A DNA stretch of 64,000 nt, taken from NCBI GenBank assembly GCA_034359265.1, contig CP136891.1:59062001-59126000 (forward strand), written 5' to 3'. This DNA is from Canna indica. Its lineage: Eukaryota > Streptophyta > Magnoliopsida > Zingiberales > Cannaceae. The number at the start of each line of letters is the position of its first letter. The first letter of the stretch is position 1. Of the stretch, positions 22,976-33,999 are shown piece after piece. The notes beneath the pieces were generated by a model that saw only the letters and a list, made by a program, of their open reading frames with translations, did no database searches and was not told the DNA's origin. Both the position numbers and the translations under genes were made by a program.

Positions 22976-23095
22976 TAATGAAGTGTATTGAAGTGTTTGT
23001 ATTGAAATATCAATTTGTATTGAAGTGTTTCAGTTATATCAATTTGTATTGAAGTGTTTCAGTTCAGTTTCAAATTGTACTGAAGTGTTTCAGTT
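22976..23095 (+). repeat. TATCAGTTTG-type minisatellite, right part
   Basis: This continues the repeat at 16561-17047 and is separated from it only by the copia element. Confidence 0.7.
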
Positions 23096-23762
23096 TCGGT
23101 TTTTATTTTCTAAATTTTTTGATTTTCGATTCCGATTTCGGTTTTGTTCAGCTTCATTATCCCTCAATTAATGTCATTATCCATCCATTTGCAAAAATTG
23201 AAACCGAAATCGAAAGCCGAAAATTTAGAAAATAAAAACTAAAATTGAAACTGACAGATCGGTGAACCAAAAAATTTGATTCTATTTCGGACAGGTTTTT
23301 TGGTTAATCGAATTTTTGATTTTTTTGCTGATGCCTACGTTGTATCTTACGTGTCGCTTGCGTGGCAAGTTGCTATTTGTATGTGTGTCATGTGTAAAGT
23401 CAACATCCTAGTCAGCGTCCACAATATCTCCGTTAAATCTCACTTAACATAAGTTAACTTAATTGGGTGTTATTTTTGTACCATTTTTAATAATCTTAGG
23501 AGTATTTTAGCATCAAAATAAACGTTAGGGGCATTTTAGTACTCGTGAAAAAATGTTAGGGGCATTTTGGTACTAGTGAGAAAATGTTATGGGCATTTTA
23601 GTACCCGTGGAAAAATGTTATCCCTCCATTAACGTCGTTTACCTATAGGGTCATTTTTGTACTCAATTCTATAAATTAAGGGTTATTTTTTATCCAAAAA
23701 AATTTTAAGGGCATTTTAGTACCCGTGGAAAAATGTTAGGGATATTTTTGTACCTTTTCCCT
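23096..23762. repeat. inverted repeat and 31-bp tandem repeats
   Basis: An imperfect hairpin spans about 23089-23255 (arms around CGGTTTTTATTTTCTAAA). At 23524-23616 three 31-bp units (GTTAGGGGCATTTTAGTAC type) follow, with another copy near 23705-23740. No gene was seen. Confidence 0.65.
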
Positions 23763-24886
23763 TAATTAAATATATTGACATAAGCCATTTAATAGTAGAA
23801 TTATTTCTAATTTACATGAAATAAATATATTAAAAAACACAAGAAAAAAAGTAAGTATAAATCAATAGCTATAGGATTTTTTATATATCAAAAAGGAAAA
23901 TAATCATGCAAAATTTTTTTCAAACAAATAAATTTAATTACATGAAACTCCTAAGATTAGGAGGTCATGCCTTATTCCAAACACAATTTTGCTCTATTCT
24001 TTGGGCGTACTTTGCTAGCTAGCAGCTTTGTTGCCTTCGTTATTGATGAAGGAAACTTTAAACCCTTCAAAAGATCCTGCTAAATAACATATATAATGTT
24101 GCGGATTTGCCAAAAACACTGTAATTGATCATTACATATCACTAACCATGATAGAATCATATTCAATAATAATGTTTTTAAAACTTATTTTTACTAGCAT
24201 GAGTTAAAGCTTCTTTGATAGCTGAAACTTCATTAACAACGATAGAGTCATTCTAATGAAAGAGGGGATTAGTATACAAACAAGTATCAAGGTGATCCCT
24301 ACATACAAAAGCATATGAAGCAATTTTATGCAGTTTATCAACATAACCATGAGTGTTATGTTTTATCCAATTAGGTGGAGGAGGAGTAGATCAGCAAGTA
24401 TCCTTATTAATGTTACCATCAGTATCCTCAGAAATAGATCTATCCACATAATTAACAGTAAGGTCCAGAGTCTTGGAAAAAAAATTATCAACTGGGGACC
24501 TATTATTCTTAAAGACAATTTGATTTCAAGCATGTCATAAAGAGTAGAGGGTATTTAAATAGAGTGTCATAGCAACCAAAGATAATTTAATCAAACCTGT
24601 TATAGGCACTCTATTAAAATCGAAGCTACATAATACATAGCGAATACCAATAAATCGAGAATCAATCATTCTCTAAAAGGTCCTGGCTACCTCACAATCA
24701 AAAAATACAGGATCCATGGTTTTAAGGTGGATGCCACACATGACACAACAGTGGTAAGTGACCATTTAGCCCTTTGCAATGGGCAATCTATTATCCAAAA
24801 CCTTCGAGGCAAAAATTTTAACACGACGGGCAACCAAGATATTCCAAATATTTGTCCACCCGGGGGAAGATCCTTTGCAGCCAAGA
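23763..24886 (-). pseudogene. LINE ORF2 3' part: zinc-binding and RNase H (copy 1)
   Basis: On the minus strand, 24886-24660 encodes the zinc-binding domain found after plant LINE reverse transcriptases (NIWNILVARRVKIFASKVL, then HCCVMCGIHLKTMDP). About 24240-23970 encodes a decayed RNase H region (KISFKNIIIE, then NPQHYICYLAGSFEGFK). The same block recurs at 30605-31314 and 56587-57763. In each copy the LINE sequence breaks at the same point, just before NIW. Multiple frame breaks make it inactive. Confidence 0.7.
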
Positions 24887-25384
24887 TCCTCTGGGCATGA
24901 TATTTCTAGCCTACTATGAAGGCTGACTATAGCCTATATACCAAAAGGTGCGACAAGTGCTAAAGATTCTCTAAAGTCCCACAATAACATCCTGAGCCAC
25001 TACATAGCTCGGAAGTCAGTTGGTCATTCCATAAGTGGGGCATTGACCTCCTCTGCCCATTCCCTCAAGCACAAGGACATATCAAATATTTGGTAAGAGC
25101 GATCAACTAGTTCACCAAATAGATACAGGCTGAACCCTATCCTCAATTACGGCCGAGAATGTCCAAAAGTTCGTATGAAAGAACATCATTTGCAAGTATG
25201 ACATACCTTGCGAGCTCGTCAGTGACAACGGTACACAATTTATAGATCCGAGAATTTTGCTTGGACCTCGGCATCCGACAACTCTTCTCATCGATTGAAC
25301 ACCCACAAATCAATGGCCTGACCGAAGCAGCCAACAAGGTCATCGTGGCAGGACTCAAAAATGAACTTGACAATACCCAAGTAT
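24887..25384 (+). pseudogene. Ty3/gypsy integrase fragment (copy 1)
   Basis: On the plus strand this encodes part of a gypsy integrase: AAKIL from the zinc-finger region, TKRCDKC, HKWGIDLLCPFPQAQG, then after frame changes PQINGLTEAANKV with the GLKNEL end of the core. Integrase joins element cDNA to the chromosome. Stops and frameshifts are frequent. It is opposite in strand to the LINE parts on both sides and takes the place of LINE sequence expected between the RT core and the zinc-binding domain. Confidence 0.8.
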
Positions 25385-26900
25385 TTAAAAGAATAAAAAC
25401 CACACTTCATAATTAAAATCCTACAAATTCTTTGCTTAACGGTGCTAGCAACTTTATAAGGAAAAAACACTTCAGATTTAGAAAAATTAATTTTTTTATT
25501 AGAATTTCCAAAAGTTTCAAAATATTTTGAACAGTGTTTAAAGAACGATCATTAGCTCTAAAACAAAGAAGGAGATCATCAGCATACATAAGATGATTAA
25601 TAGAAAAAGAATTCTTAATTTTAATAGAGCTAATATTACCACAACTACCAGCATAGTTAAGCATAGCTGACAGCAAATGACTAATAAGAATATAAAGATA
25701 AGGAGACAGGGGGATTAGGATCCCCTGTCTGATACCACAAGTACTTTTAAATTTTTGAGAAATTATCCCATTTATACAATAGGGAAACAAAGGAGATGAA
25801 ATACATGCAGCAATCCATCTAGTAAATTTTGCAGGAAAATTTAAAAGATTGAGCATATTAACAATGGAACTCCAAGAAATTTTATCATAAGCCTTTTCTA
25901 AATCAATTTTAACTAGGATAATGAGATTCTTGCCTTTAGATTGGTGAATAGAATGGACCACCACTTGAGCAATCAAAATATTGTCATGGATGGATCTACC
26001 CAAAATAAATGCACATTGATTAATGGAGACAAGATCATTCAACAAAGGCTTAATCCTATTGGCAAGTACTTTAGCTAAAATTTTGTAAACAACATTACAG
26101 AGAGCTATATCTTTAATAACAAAAGGATTCTTAACCTTTGGAATAAAAACAAGACAAGTATCATTCCAACCAGCAGGGATACACTCATGCTCAAAAAATA
26201 ATTAAAAGCAGAAAACAAATCCTTATTGATGATATTCCAATAAGATTTATAAAACTCTCCAGTGTAGCCATCAGGCCCCGGGCTTTTACCAGAAAAGATT
26301 TAACCGCGGTATGAATTTCATCCAAAGAAAAATAGGCAATTAAGGAATCATGAGTATTATCAACAAGGCAATTCATAGGTGGAATGGAACAATTATGAAA
26401 CTGATTCATATCATGATATGCGCACAAATTAGAATAAGACTCAACAAAGGCAGAGACAATCTCATTATTAGAAGAAAGATAAACATCACCATAGTTAATA
26501 GAAGAAATCATATTATTCCTTTTCCTAATCTTAACCAAATTCTGATAGAATCTTGTATTCTTATCACCATCCTTAACCCATCTAGTCTTAGCAAGAGACC
26601 ACCATTTGAGGGCTATCTGTCTATGTAAAGCTTGGGCCTTATTATATAAAGAAGTAAGAACAAAAGTGTTACTATTCAGCAGGCAAGAGTCATCCTCCTT
26701 CATCTCTAAAGCCTTAATATGAGAATTAACCCTATCTAAGTTGTCCTCAATTTTACCTAAGTGGAACCTATTCCAAAAAGACAATTTTTTTCCTAAGGAA
26801 GGCCAGATTTCTAGAAAAAGCTAGCATCAGGAGAGGAACTACTACGGGCAGACCAACAATTCTCAATAAGGGTTCTAACCTCAGGATAGTCCACCCAGAA
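25385..26900 (-). pseudogene. LINE ORF2: reverse transcriptase domain
   Basis: On the minus strand this continues ORF2 after the endonuclease. It includes WSLAKTRWVKDGDKNTRFY (about 26600), the GPDGYTGEFYKSYW block (26280, after a frameshift), FIPKVKN, the ILGRSIHDNILIAQ block (25995), LVKIDLEKAYDKISW (25910), GIRQG (25730), and the catalytic MYADDLLLC motif (about 25590). RT copies LINE RNA at the target nick. The RT ends at SFKYLG near 25390, where gypsy DNA in the opposite orientation begins. Several frameshifts break the frame. Confidence 0.88.
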
Positions 26901-26903
26901 ATT

Positions 26904-27644
26904 TTAAAACTCAAAACTCCAATTCTTATTTTTCTCGGTTCCTCTAATTTCAACCAATAAAGGACAGTGGTTAGAAGCAATTTGAGACAAATAATGAACC
27001 TTAGAGTTACCATACAGCCCTAGCCAACTAGCATTAGAAAAAGATTTATCTAATCTAATTAAGATTCTATTGCTAAGTTGTCTATTATTGCACCATGTGA
27101 ATTTAGAACCCGTGAAACTTAGGTCCAAAAATTCACACTTAGAAATGCAATCCCTAAGACATAGAATATTCTTGTTCAAACTAAAAGGAGTACCATCTTT
27201 CTTATCAAGAGCATTAATGTTACAATTAAAATCTCCTATCATCATCCAAGCAACATCAACAAGAGATACAGAACTAATACTATTCCAAAAAACATTCCTA
27301 ATAACAGGGTTAGTACTAGCATATATTCCAGAAAAAAGCCATGGAGAAGAATCAAGAAACTGAATTACAACATTGATAATACTACAAGATTTAGATGTCA
27401 CTTGCACAGTAGCAAAAGTTGGTTTCCAAGCCAAGAGAAGGACCCCTGAAGCTCCTTCGGAGCTAATAGAAGCACCCTCCCAATCAGTACCAAGGGATTT
27501 AACAAAAAGTAAAGAGTCAGATTCCAACAAGTGAGTTTCTTGAAGAAAGAAAATTTTAACATTTTTATTAGAAACACAAATCCGTAAATAATCTTGTGCA
27601 GGCCTTCTACGAAGACCCCTAATATTCCAATTAAGCAAATTCAT
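26904..27644 (-). pseudogene. LINE ORF2: APE-type endonuclease domain
   Basis: An open 246-residue frame starts MNLLNWNIRGLRRRP and holds the endonuclease/exonuclease/phosphatase signatures: WNIRG, FLQETH, GIYAS, MIGDFNC, the FTWCN block and SNHCPLL (the usual S-D-H has N in place of D). This domain nicks the target DNA to start insertion. It is the N-terminus of ORF2, and the RT domain follows after a frameshift. The ATG lies 24 bases past the end of ORF1. The domain itself is still open, but the protein as a whole is broken. Confidence 0.88.
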
Positions 27645-27667
27645 TTAAAAAAAACAATTCAGAGAGA

Positions 27668-29402
27668 TTAAGAAACATGACCCACATCTGTGTCAGCATT
27701 AAGAGAAACCTCGAAAACATCCATAATAGATTGAATATTATCAGAAATAGGCTCAGAAGTAACAATAGCATAATCAAGTTCCAAAATAAAAGAATCAGGG
27801 CCATTCCTAGATCTTTTCTTCATAGTATTCAGAAGATCAGAGATATTTTTGTTTACTTCAAATCTAGAAAATCTATCATGATCAGAAAAAATACTAACAC
27901 CTTTACCCTTATCCTTAGATTTCTTATCAGGGGGTTTTGGTTGAAGGGTGGAGTTAAACTTAATGAGAGATGGAGTAAATTTCTCTACCAAACTAGTAAA
28001 AACACCATCTTTAGTAACATGAAAAGTGAAAATACTAGCATCAAAATTCACAGGAACAAAAACAAGATTACTATCAGAATTAATATTGCCAATAGAAATA
28101 TCATTATGATTCAAATGAGAGGGCACAGACGATTGACCAAAATTAAAAGTGGAATCCGAAACATCAGTAACATTTTTAGTCTTAGCCACCTTCTCATTAC
28201 TAACATTATCCAACTTATCCTGTTGAAGAGAGGACCTCCTCCTAGATCTCCTTGTGACTTTTACCCAAGGACCATAGGTGGTATCAACCGAGTCAGAAAC
28301 ATTAGACACAGTAACATTCTCAATAGAAGAAGCAAATAATTGATATTATTAGAAAGAGAAACATCTATATCAGTATTCATGTTATTCATAATAGAAACCG
28401 TAGAGCATTCATCAGTTCTATAACCAATTAGACCACAATTAAAGTAGAAATTGGGTAAACGTTCATACTTGAAGGCCTAGAACAAACCCGTCTGAGGTTT
28501 GCCAAGCCAAATACCTTGCTTGATGGGTTTAGTTAGGTCAATTTCAATACAAATTCTGACGAACTTACCACGCTCCCAGTTGAAGGACTGGTCATCCACC
28601 TTAATCGGTTTCCCAATGAGAGACGCGATCTTAAATAGAATATTGTTGGACCAGTACTCCATGGGAAGGTCCAAGAACTGAACACAGATAGGGGTCGATG
28701 CAATTTCCTCAGTCAACGCTTTGAAATTGGGCTTCCAAGGCCTAAGATTGATCATATTTCCCCGAAAGGCCCACGGGCCTCCAGAAAGCACCTTAATCGC
28801 ATTATCCCTAGAGTCAAAGCGAATTAAGAAAAAAGTCATTCTCTAAATCAATAATATTCTCAATATTAAAAGAAGACCAAACAACAAAAGCCCAATTACG
28901 GATAAGAAAATGAGTGGGGGGTTTGGGCAAAAAACGTCCGATCAAAGAAGAAAACCACGGTTTACAAATTTCCTGGAGTTCAGAGTCATTGAATTACACA
29001 AAATCATCAACAGAAGCCTTAATATTTGAAAGTAGTTCAATAGAACAAAAACTTTTGATCCGAAACGTTAGATTTGAACAAATTAGCCCAAGAAATTTGA
29101 GTAGGAAAAGACTTATTGGTTAAAACCGAAGGATCCACATCTTGGATAAAAGCAGAAGCATTGTCTAACCTTTCAATCCTAGAGTTAGATTTAGAATTCT
29201 TACTAGAATTACGCAAAGGGGTATCCACCACGGGTTGTTGTGGAGAGGAAGCGAAAATACCATGAGTCCTAATTTGATGAGTCTCCACAAATACCTTCTC
29301 CTTAGAGCTTGAAGGAACCCCTTGCCCTAACTAAGGACCAAAAACATTAGTTGGAATAGAAACACTAGAGAGCGAGGACTTAACTTGCATTCGTTGTTCC
29401 AT
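27668..29402 (-). pseudogene. LINE ORF1 (DUF4283-type, zinc knuckle)
   Basis: ORF1 of plant L1-type LINEs encodes an RNA-binding protein. A start at 29402 (MEQRMQVKSSLSS) is followed by stops. Then come PTQISWANLFKS (about 29085), the DUF4283 domain (PTHFLIRNWAFVVW; FFLIRFDSRDNAIKVL; GGPWAFRGNMINLRPWKPNF; 28910-28480), a degenerate zinc knuckle (FYFNCGLIGYRTDEC, about 28455-28411, first Cys and His lost) and a tail containing TYGPWVKVTRRSRRR (28309-27668). The order and spacing match the family. At least four breaks show it is not functional. Confidence 0.85.
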
Positions 29403-30604
29403 CACTTTTTTCCTTCTTTCTCCCGACCCTTGCTCATCTTTCAGAGACGAACAAGCAAGAGAAACAAGAAAGAGCTCACAGACAAACAGTCAAGATCCGC
29501 AAAACACCAAGATCAAAAAGCAAAATAGGAAGAAAAAAAAGAAGCACCAGCAAAAAGATAGATCAAAGAAACCCCAATGAAAAAATCAGAAGAAAAGAAC
29601 CAAAACTCTAAAAACCCTCAACAAAAAACGCAGTTAAAACCACAAAGAAGGAAACAAAAGAAAAACAAGAATCAGAGAAACCGAACCACAAGAGAGAAAA
29701 CACGTAGAAGAGGACAAAACCAAAAACTCAAGAAAGTTTGCAATAGACAGACACCACAAAATAGAAATAAAAACTCAGAACAAGAAGACCAAACCAACGA
29801 TCAGAGAAGAAGGACCAGGGAAAAGATTCGAAAGAGTCAAAACCACGGAGAAAACTCGGATCGAAGAAACAAGAGTAAACACAAACCAACACTATCGGAA
29901 AAACACCAAACAAAGGTTAAACAAGAAAAAGAAAACTGAAGAATATAAAAAACCACGACGAAGAACAACTGAACAAGGATCGGAGGAAGACGAGAGAAAA
30001 AGATCCAAAAAGAAGATCAAGAACACGTCAGAAAAACCTAGAAAACAAAACAAAACAAAAAAAGGAAGCAAAACTAGATCCACAGAAGAAAAGAAACCGA
30101 AAGGAATGATCGGAGAGAAACAATAAGAACAAACGAAGAACAACCAACCAAAGCTAGCGAAAAAGAAAACCATGGAACAAAATAAAAAATGAACTACAAA
30201 TCCAAGAAAACACAAGAGAGCACGAAAGAAAGACAGAAAAGAAAAAGAAATCAAGCAAAAAGTAAACAAATGAAGAGGAGATAAACCCTAAAACTCCGAG
30301 TTGAAGCCTTCACAAAAATGAGAACACAGCGCAGCGAGCGACTATAGGACCCAACCAGCAAAAGGAATAAAGATCTCAAAAGGCAGACATCTGTAAAGAG
30401 CCTGAGGCACGCGCAACACACAAGATCGTCAAAAAAGCCACAGCACCACGAAGGAGAGGAGAGACCCAGACCAGCTAGAGGCCCAAGCAGCAAGACGTCA
30501 CACAGGCTCACATCTTGAATGCTATGTTTCTTTAAGCATAAACGTACAAGGACCATATGTCCATCTATAGAGATTTTAAAAAAAAATTGATATGCTTTCG
30601 CTAG
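29403..30604 (-). other. LINE 5' region, purine/pyrimidine-biased
   Basis: Strongly A/G-rich on plus (C/T-rich on minus), with long but meaningless open frames (29577-29939, 29892-30649). Its place before ORF1 suggests the LINE 5' untranslated or promoter region. No domain is present. Confidence 0.55.
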
Positions 30605-31314
30605 AATCATATTCAATAATAATGTTTTTAAACTTATTTTTACTAGCATGAGTTAAAGCTTCTTTAATAGCTAAAACTTCATTAACAATAATAGAGTCAT
30701 TCTAATGAAAGAGGGCAGTAGTATGCAAACAAGTATCAAGGTGATCCCTGCCAGCTGTGGGTAGCATAGTTGGTGGCAACATGTTGAATATTGCCTAGAG
30801 ATCTAGGGTTCGAACCCTAGTATGGTCACCTATTGTGACTTTCTATCTTTGTTAAAAAAAAAAGTATCAAGGTGATCCCTACACACAAAAGCATATGAAC
30901 CAATTTTATGCTATCAACAAAACAATGAGTGTTATGTTTGATCCAGTTAGGTGGAGGAGTATATTAGCAAGTCTCCTTATTGTATCCTTGTTGATGTTAC
31001 CACTAGTACCCTCATAAATAGATTTAGGGGACCTATTATTTTTAAAGACGGCTTGATTTTGAGCATGTCATAAAGTGTAGAGGATATTTAAACAGAGTGC
31101 CATAGCAACCAAAGAAAAATTTAATCAAACCTATACGTTATAGGCACTATAATAAAACAGATCCATGGTTTCAAGGTGGATGCCACACATGACACAACAG
31201 TGGTAAGTGACCATTTAGCCCTTTGCAAAGGGAAATCTATTATACAAAACATTTGAGGCAAAAATTTTAATACGACGGGCAACTAGGACTTTCCAAATAT
31301 TTGTCCACTCGAGG
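30605..31314 (-). pseudogene. LINE 3' part (copy 2)
   Basis: This is homologous to 24130-24886 and to 56990-57763. It encodes, on minus, the decayed zinc-binding domain (31314-31150), but shorter at the left than the other two copies. A SINE is inserted at 30750. It passes into gypsy integrase at 31315 at the same junction as copy 1. Confidence 0.7.
30750..30861 (+). mobile_element. tRNA-derived SINE with 19-bp target duplication
   Basis: The element reads GCCAGCTGTGGGTAGCATAG at its start (A-box-like) and contains the RNA polymerase III B box GGTTCGAACCC at about 30808-30818. It ends in a 10-base A run. It is flanked by a perfect direct repeat AAGTATCAAGGTGATCCCT at 30731-30749 and 30862-30880. 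The two homologous sequences at 24284 and 57114 show the empty site. A SINE is transcribed by polymerase III and moved by LINE enzymes. The reverse copy at 4783-4884 supports a family. Confidence 0.93.
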
Positions 31315-32335
31315 GAAGATTTTTTGCAGCCATGATCTTCCAGGCATGATATTTCTGGCCTACTATGAAGATAGACTATAGCGTATACGCCAAAAGGTGC
31401 GACAAGTGCTAGATATTCTCTAAAGTCTCACAACAACATCCTGAGCCACTACATAGCTCGGAGTCAGTTGGTCATTCCATTAGTGGGGCATCGACCTCCT
31501 CGGCCCATTCCTTCAAGCACAAGGACAGATAAGATATTTGGTAGTAACGATCGACTACTTCACCAAATGGATAGAGATTGAACTCCTATCCTCGATTACA
31601 ATCGAGAATGTCCAAAAGGTCGTATGAAAGAACATCATTTGCAAGTATGACATACCTCGTGAGCTCGTCAGCGACAACGGTACACAATTTACATATCTGA
31701 GAATTCTGCTTGGACCTCGGCATCCGACAACTCTTCTCCTCGGTTGAACACCCACAAATTAATGGCCTGACTGAAGCAGCCAACAAGGTCATCGTGACAG
31801 GACTCAAAAATGAACATGACCAAGTCAAGGGGCACTAGGCCAAAGAAATGCCCAAGGTATTGTTGAGCTACAACACAACCGTTGAATCTTTCTCCTAGAA
31901 AATTCCCTATAGGCTCATCTATGGAGCAGAGGCCATGATCCCCGTCGAGATCGTAGAGCCTGCGCATAATGACCTTCGAGGAACAAAGCAATCCAGAAAC
32001 CCATCAGGCAAAACTCGACCTTATCGAAGAAGAACGGGAACTTGCCATAATAAGGGAAGAAGCTAGGAAACTCAAAATAGCTCGGGAATACGACAAACAT
32101 TTCAAATCGAGGAACTTTAAAGAAGGAAATCTCATCCTATGAAAGATCGAACTTGAAAGAAAGCCCGTCGTAGAAGTGAATCTTGCCCCGAACTGGGAAG
32201 GCCCCTACAGGATCACTGAGGTCCTTGGAAAAGGCGCCTACAGAATCATCGGACGATAACTCCTACGATCGGGGAATGCGACCTTCCTACGGGCCTACTA
32301 CAGCTAATCTTTCTCCCTTAAACTACTAGCGGTCG
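31315..32335 (+). pseudogene. Ty3/gypsy integrase and pol end (copy 2)
   Basis: This is the same integrase stretch as 24887-25384 but continuing further on plus: FQHPQINGLTEAANKV-type core, LLSYNTTVE, PYRLIYGAEAMIPVEIVEP, then KSRNFKEGNLIL, and the pol C-terminus LAPNWEGPYRITEVLGKGAY at about 32182-32241. These are the last domains of a gypsy polyprotein. The absence of a chromodomain and the tandem repeats downstream suggest a Tat/Athila-like lineage (inference). Many stops and frameshifts are present. Confidence 0.82.
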
Positions 32336-32471
32336 ATGTACTTTTTTCCTTCATGGAGGTTTTTTTCCAAAGGGTTTTCCACTTGAAAGGTTTTGACAAG
32401 GCACACCGTGCGTAGGCCGAGTACATCACTCAGTAGGACACAATGTACTATTACCATGACAATTATTAATA

Positions 32472-32971
32472 GGGGTAAATTACACTAGCCTGTCTTGAGG
32501 TTTAGTGAAATTACACTGACCTCCCCTCTATTTGTAATTTTATCTTGTAACCCCCCTGAGTTTTGTAAAAGATTACACAGACCTCCCCTACTAACGAAAA
32601 CTGTTAGTGGGGTGTCTGTCATGTGCACTGCACATGCTTACTAATGATATTTTTAAAATATTTGCAAGTTTTTCTTATTTTAAATGATAAAAATACCCTT
32701 ATGTCATTTTTATTTCTCTCAAAAATTTTATTTTAAAATATTTTTTAAATAAAATAATTCATTTTAAATTTTTATTTTTAAAATATTTATTCAATTATTT
32801 TATGGATATATTTTAATGATTTTTTAGCAAGGGGCATAAGAGAGAAATCACATTACTATCGGACTCCATTTAACACCGTTAATTACAGGGGAGGTGAGTG
32901 TCATCTAGACAAATAGATGGGAGATTAGTGTATTTTCACTAAATCTCAGGGGAGGTCAGTGTAATTTACCC
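32472..32971. mobile_element. Mutator-type MITE (500 bp)
   Basis: It has the same terminal sequence as 6156-6444 (GGGTAAATTACACT) in inverted arrangement. It is flanked by a perfect 9-bp duplication TTATTAATA (32463-32471 and 32972-32980). The AT-rich centre is longer than in the other copy. No coding sequence. Confidence 0.9.
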
Positions 32972-33059
32972 TTATTAATAATATTGCTCTTCTTTTTTGC
33001 ACATTCTCTTTGTCTCCAAACTATTCACAACTATCTTATAGCACACATCGGAGGAACTA

Positions 33060-33850
33060 TTACGATCCCACAACAAACACGCGTCAGATAACGACGATAG
33101 CTCCAACCCTGCGCGGCGCATCAATCCTCCTGGCCTCAACGCCTATCTTGGACTCTCACAACGATTAGAACTCGATTTTCACTAGTCTGGCTCGTCGGCC
33201 TCAATGCCTATAACAGACTCTCCCTATGACCAGAACTCAATTTTCACGAGTTTGGCTCGCCAGCCTCAGCGGCTATCTCGGACTCCCACAGAGACCAGAA
33301 CTCAGTTTTCACCAGTCTAGCTCACCGTTCTCAGCGCCACTCTCGAGCTCCTACGCTCACAATGACCCCATACGCGGTCCTACCCGATGCGCACTCCCCG
33401 AGCTCGGCTTGGCCCTATTCACGGTCTTCGCCCTAAATGCGACCTTTTGCTCAGCTCAGCTCGCTCTAAGTGAGCAACACTCTCGATGGCCCGAAGCGCG
33501 CTCCTCGCGAGCTCGATTTTTACTGAGTCTGGTCCTCGAAGATTCGGGCCCTGCGCCCTCAGCGACCCGAATTGCGCTCCTCGCGAACTCGATTTTCACT
33601 AAGTCTAGTCCTCGGAGATTCGGGCTCCACACCTCAACGACCCGAAGTGCACTCCTCGAGAGTTTGGTTTTCACTGAGTCTAGTCCCCGAAGATTTGGGT
33701 CTCACGCCCTCAACTACCCGAAGTGTGTTCCTCGTGAGCTCGGTTTTCACCGAGTCTCGTCCTCAGCCTCAACACCACATCTCCCGGCTTGAGCGCCACT
33801 ACAAACCCCTTCAAAGGGAGCCCATAATTACCAAGCAGGTAACCCTAGAA
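33060..33850 (+). repeat. two tandem arrays, 65-bp and 76-bp units
   Basis: Three 65-bp units are marked by GAACTCGATTTTCAC at 33168, 33233 and 33298. About 3.7 units of 76 bp start at 33501, 33577, 33652 and 33728 (CTCCTCGCGAACTCGATTTT type). Both share a related core. They lie downstream of the gypsy pol end, where some Tat-lineage elements carry such arrays. The open frames here (33226-33868) are repeat products. Confidence 0.85.
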
Positions 33851-33999
33851 TTAACTTTGTTTTTTTAGCAAGAACGCACAATCGACTATAGTCGACAAAT
33901 ACAACGTCGGCACCGCTCGATATATTGGCCGAAAAATGGCCAATCAACTCAACAAAAACCAAAAACAATTCACATGTAATTTCCCAGATATTTAAATTT

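Noticed and set aside
27677..28339. 220-residue open frame on plus
   Set aside because: It is antisense to LINE ORF1, which has recognisable motifs on minus.
29577..30649. Long open frames rich in Lys/Arg/Gln or Phe/Leu
   Set aside because: They result from strand-biased purine composition in the LINE 5' region, without any motif.
33226..33868. 188- and 98-residue open frames
   Set aside because: They span the 65-bp and 76-bp tandem arrays, and the peptide repeats follow the DNA repeats.
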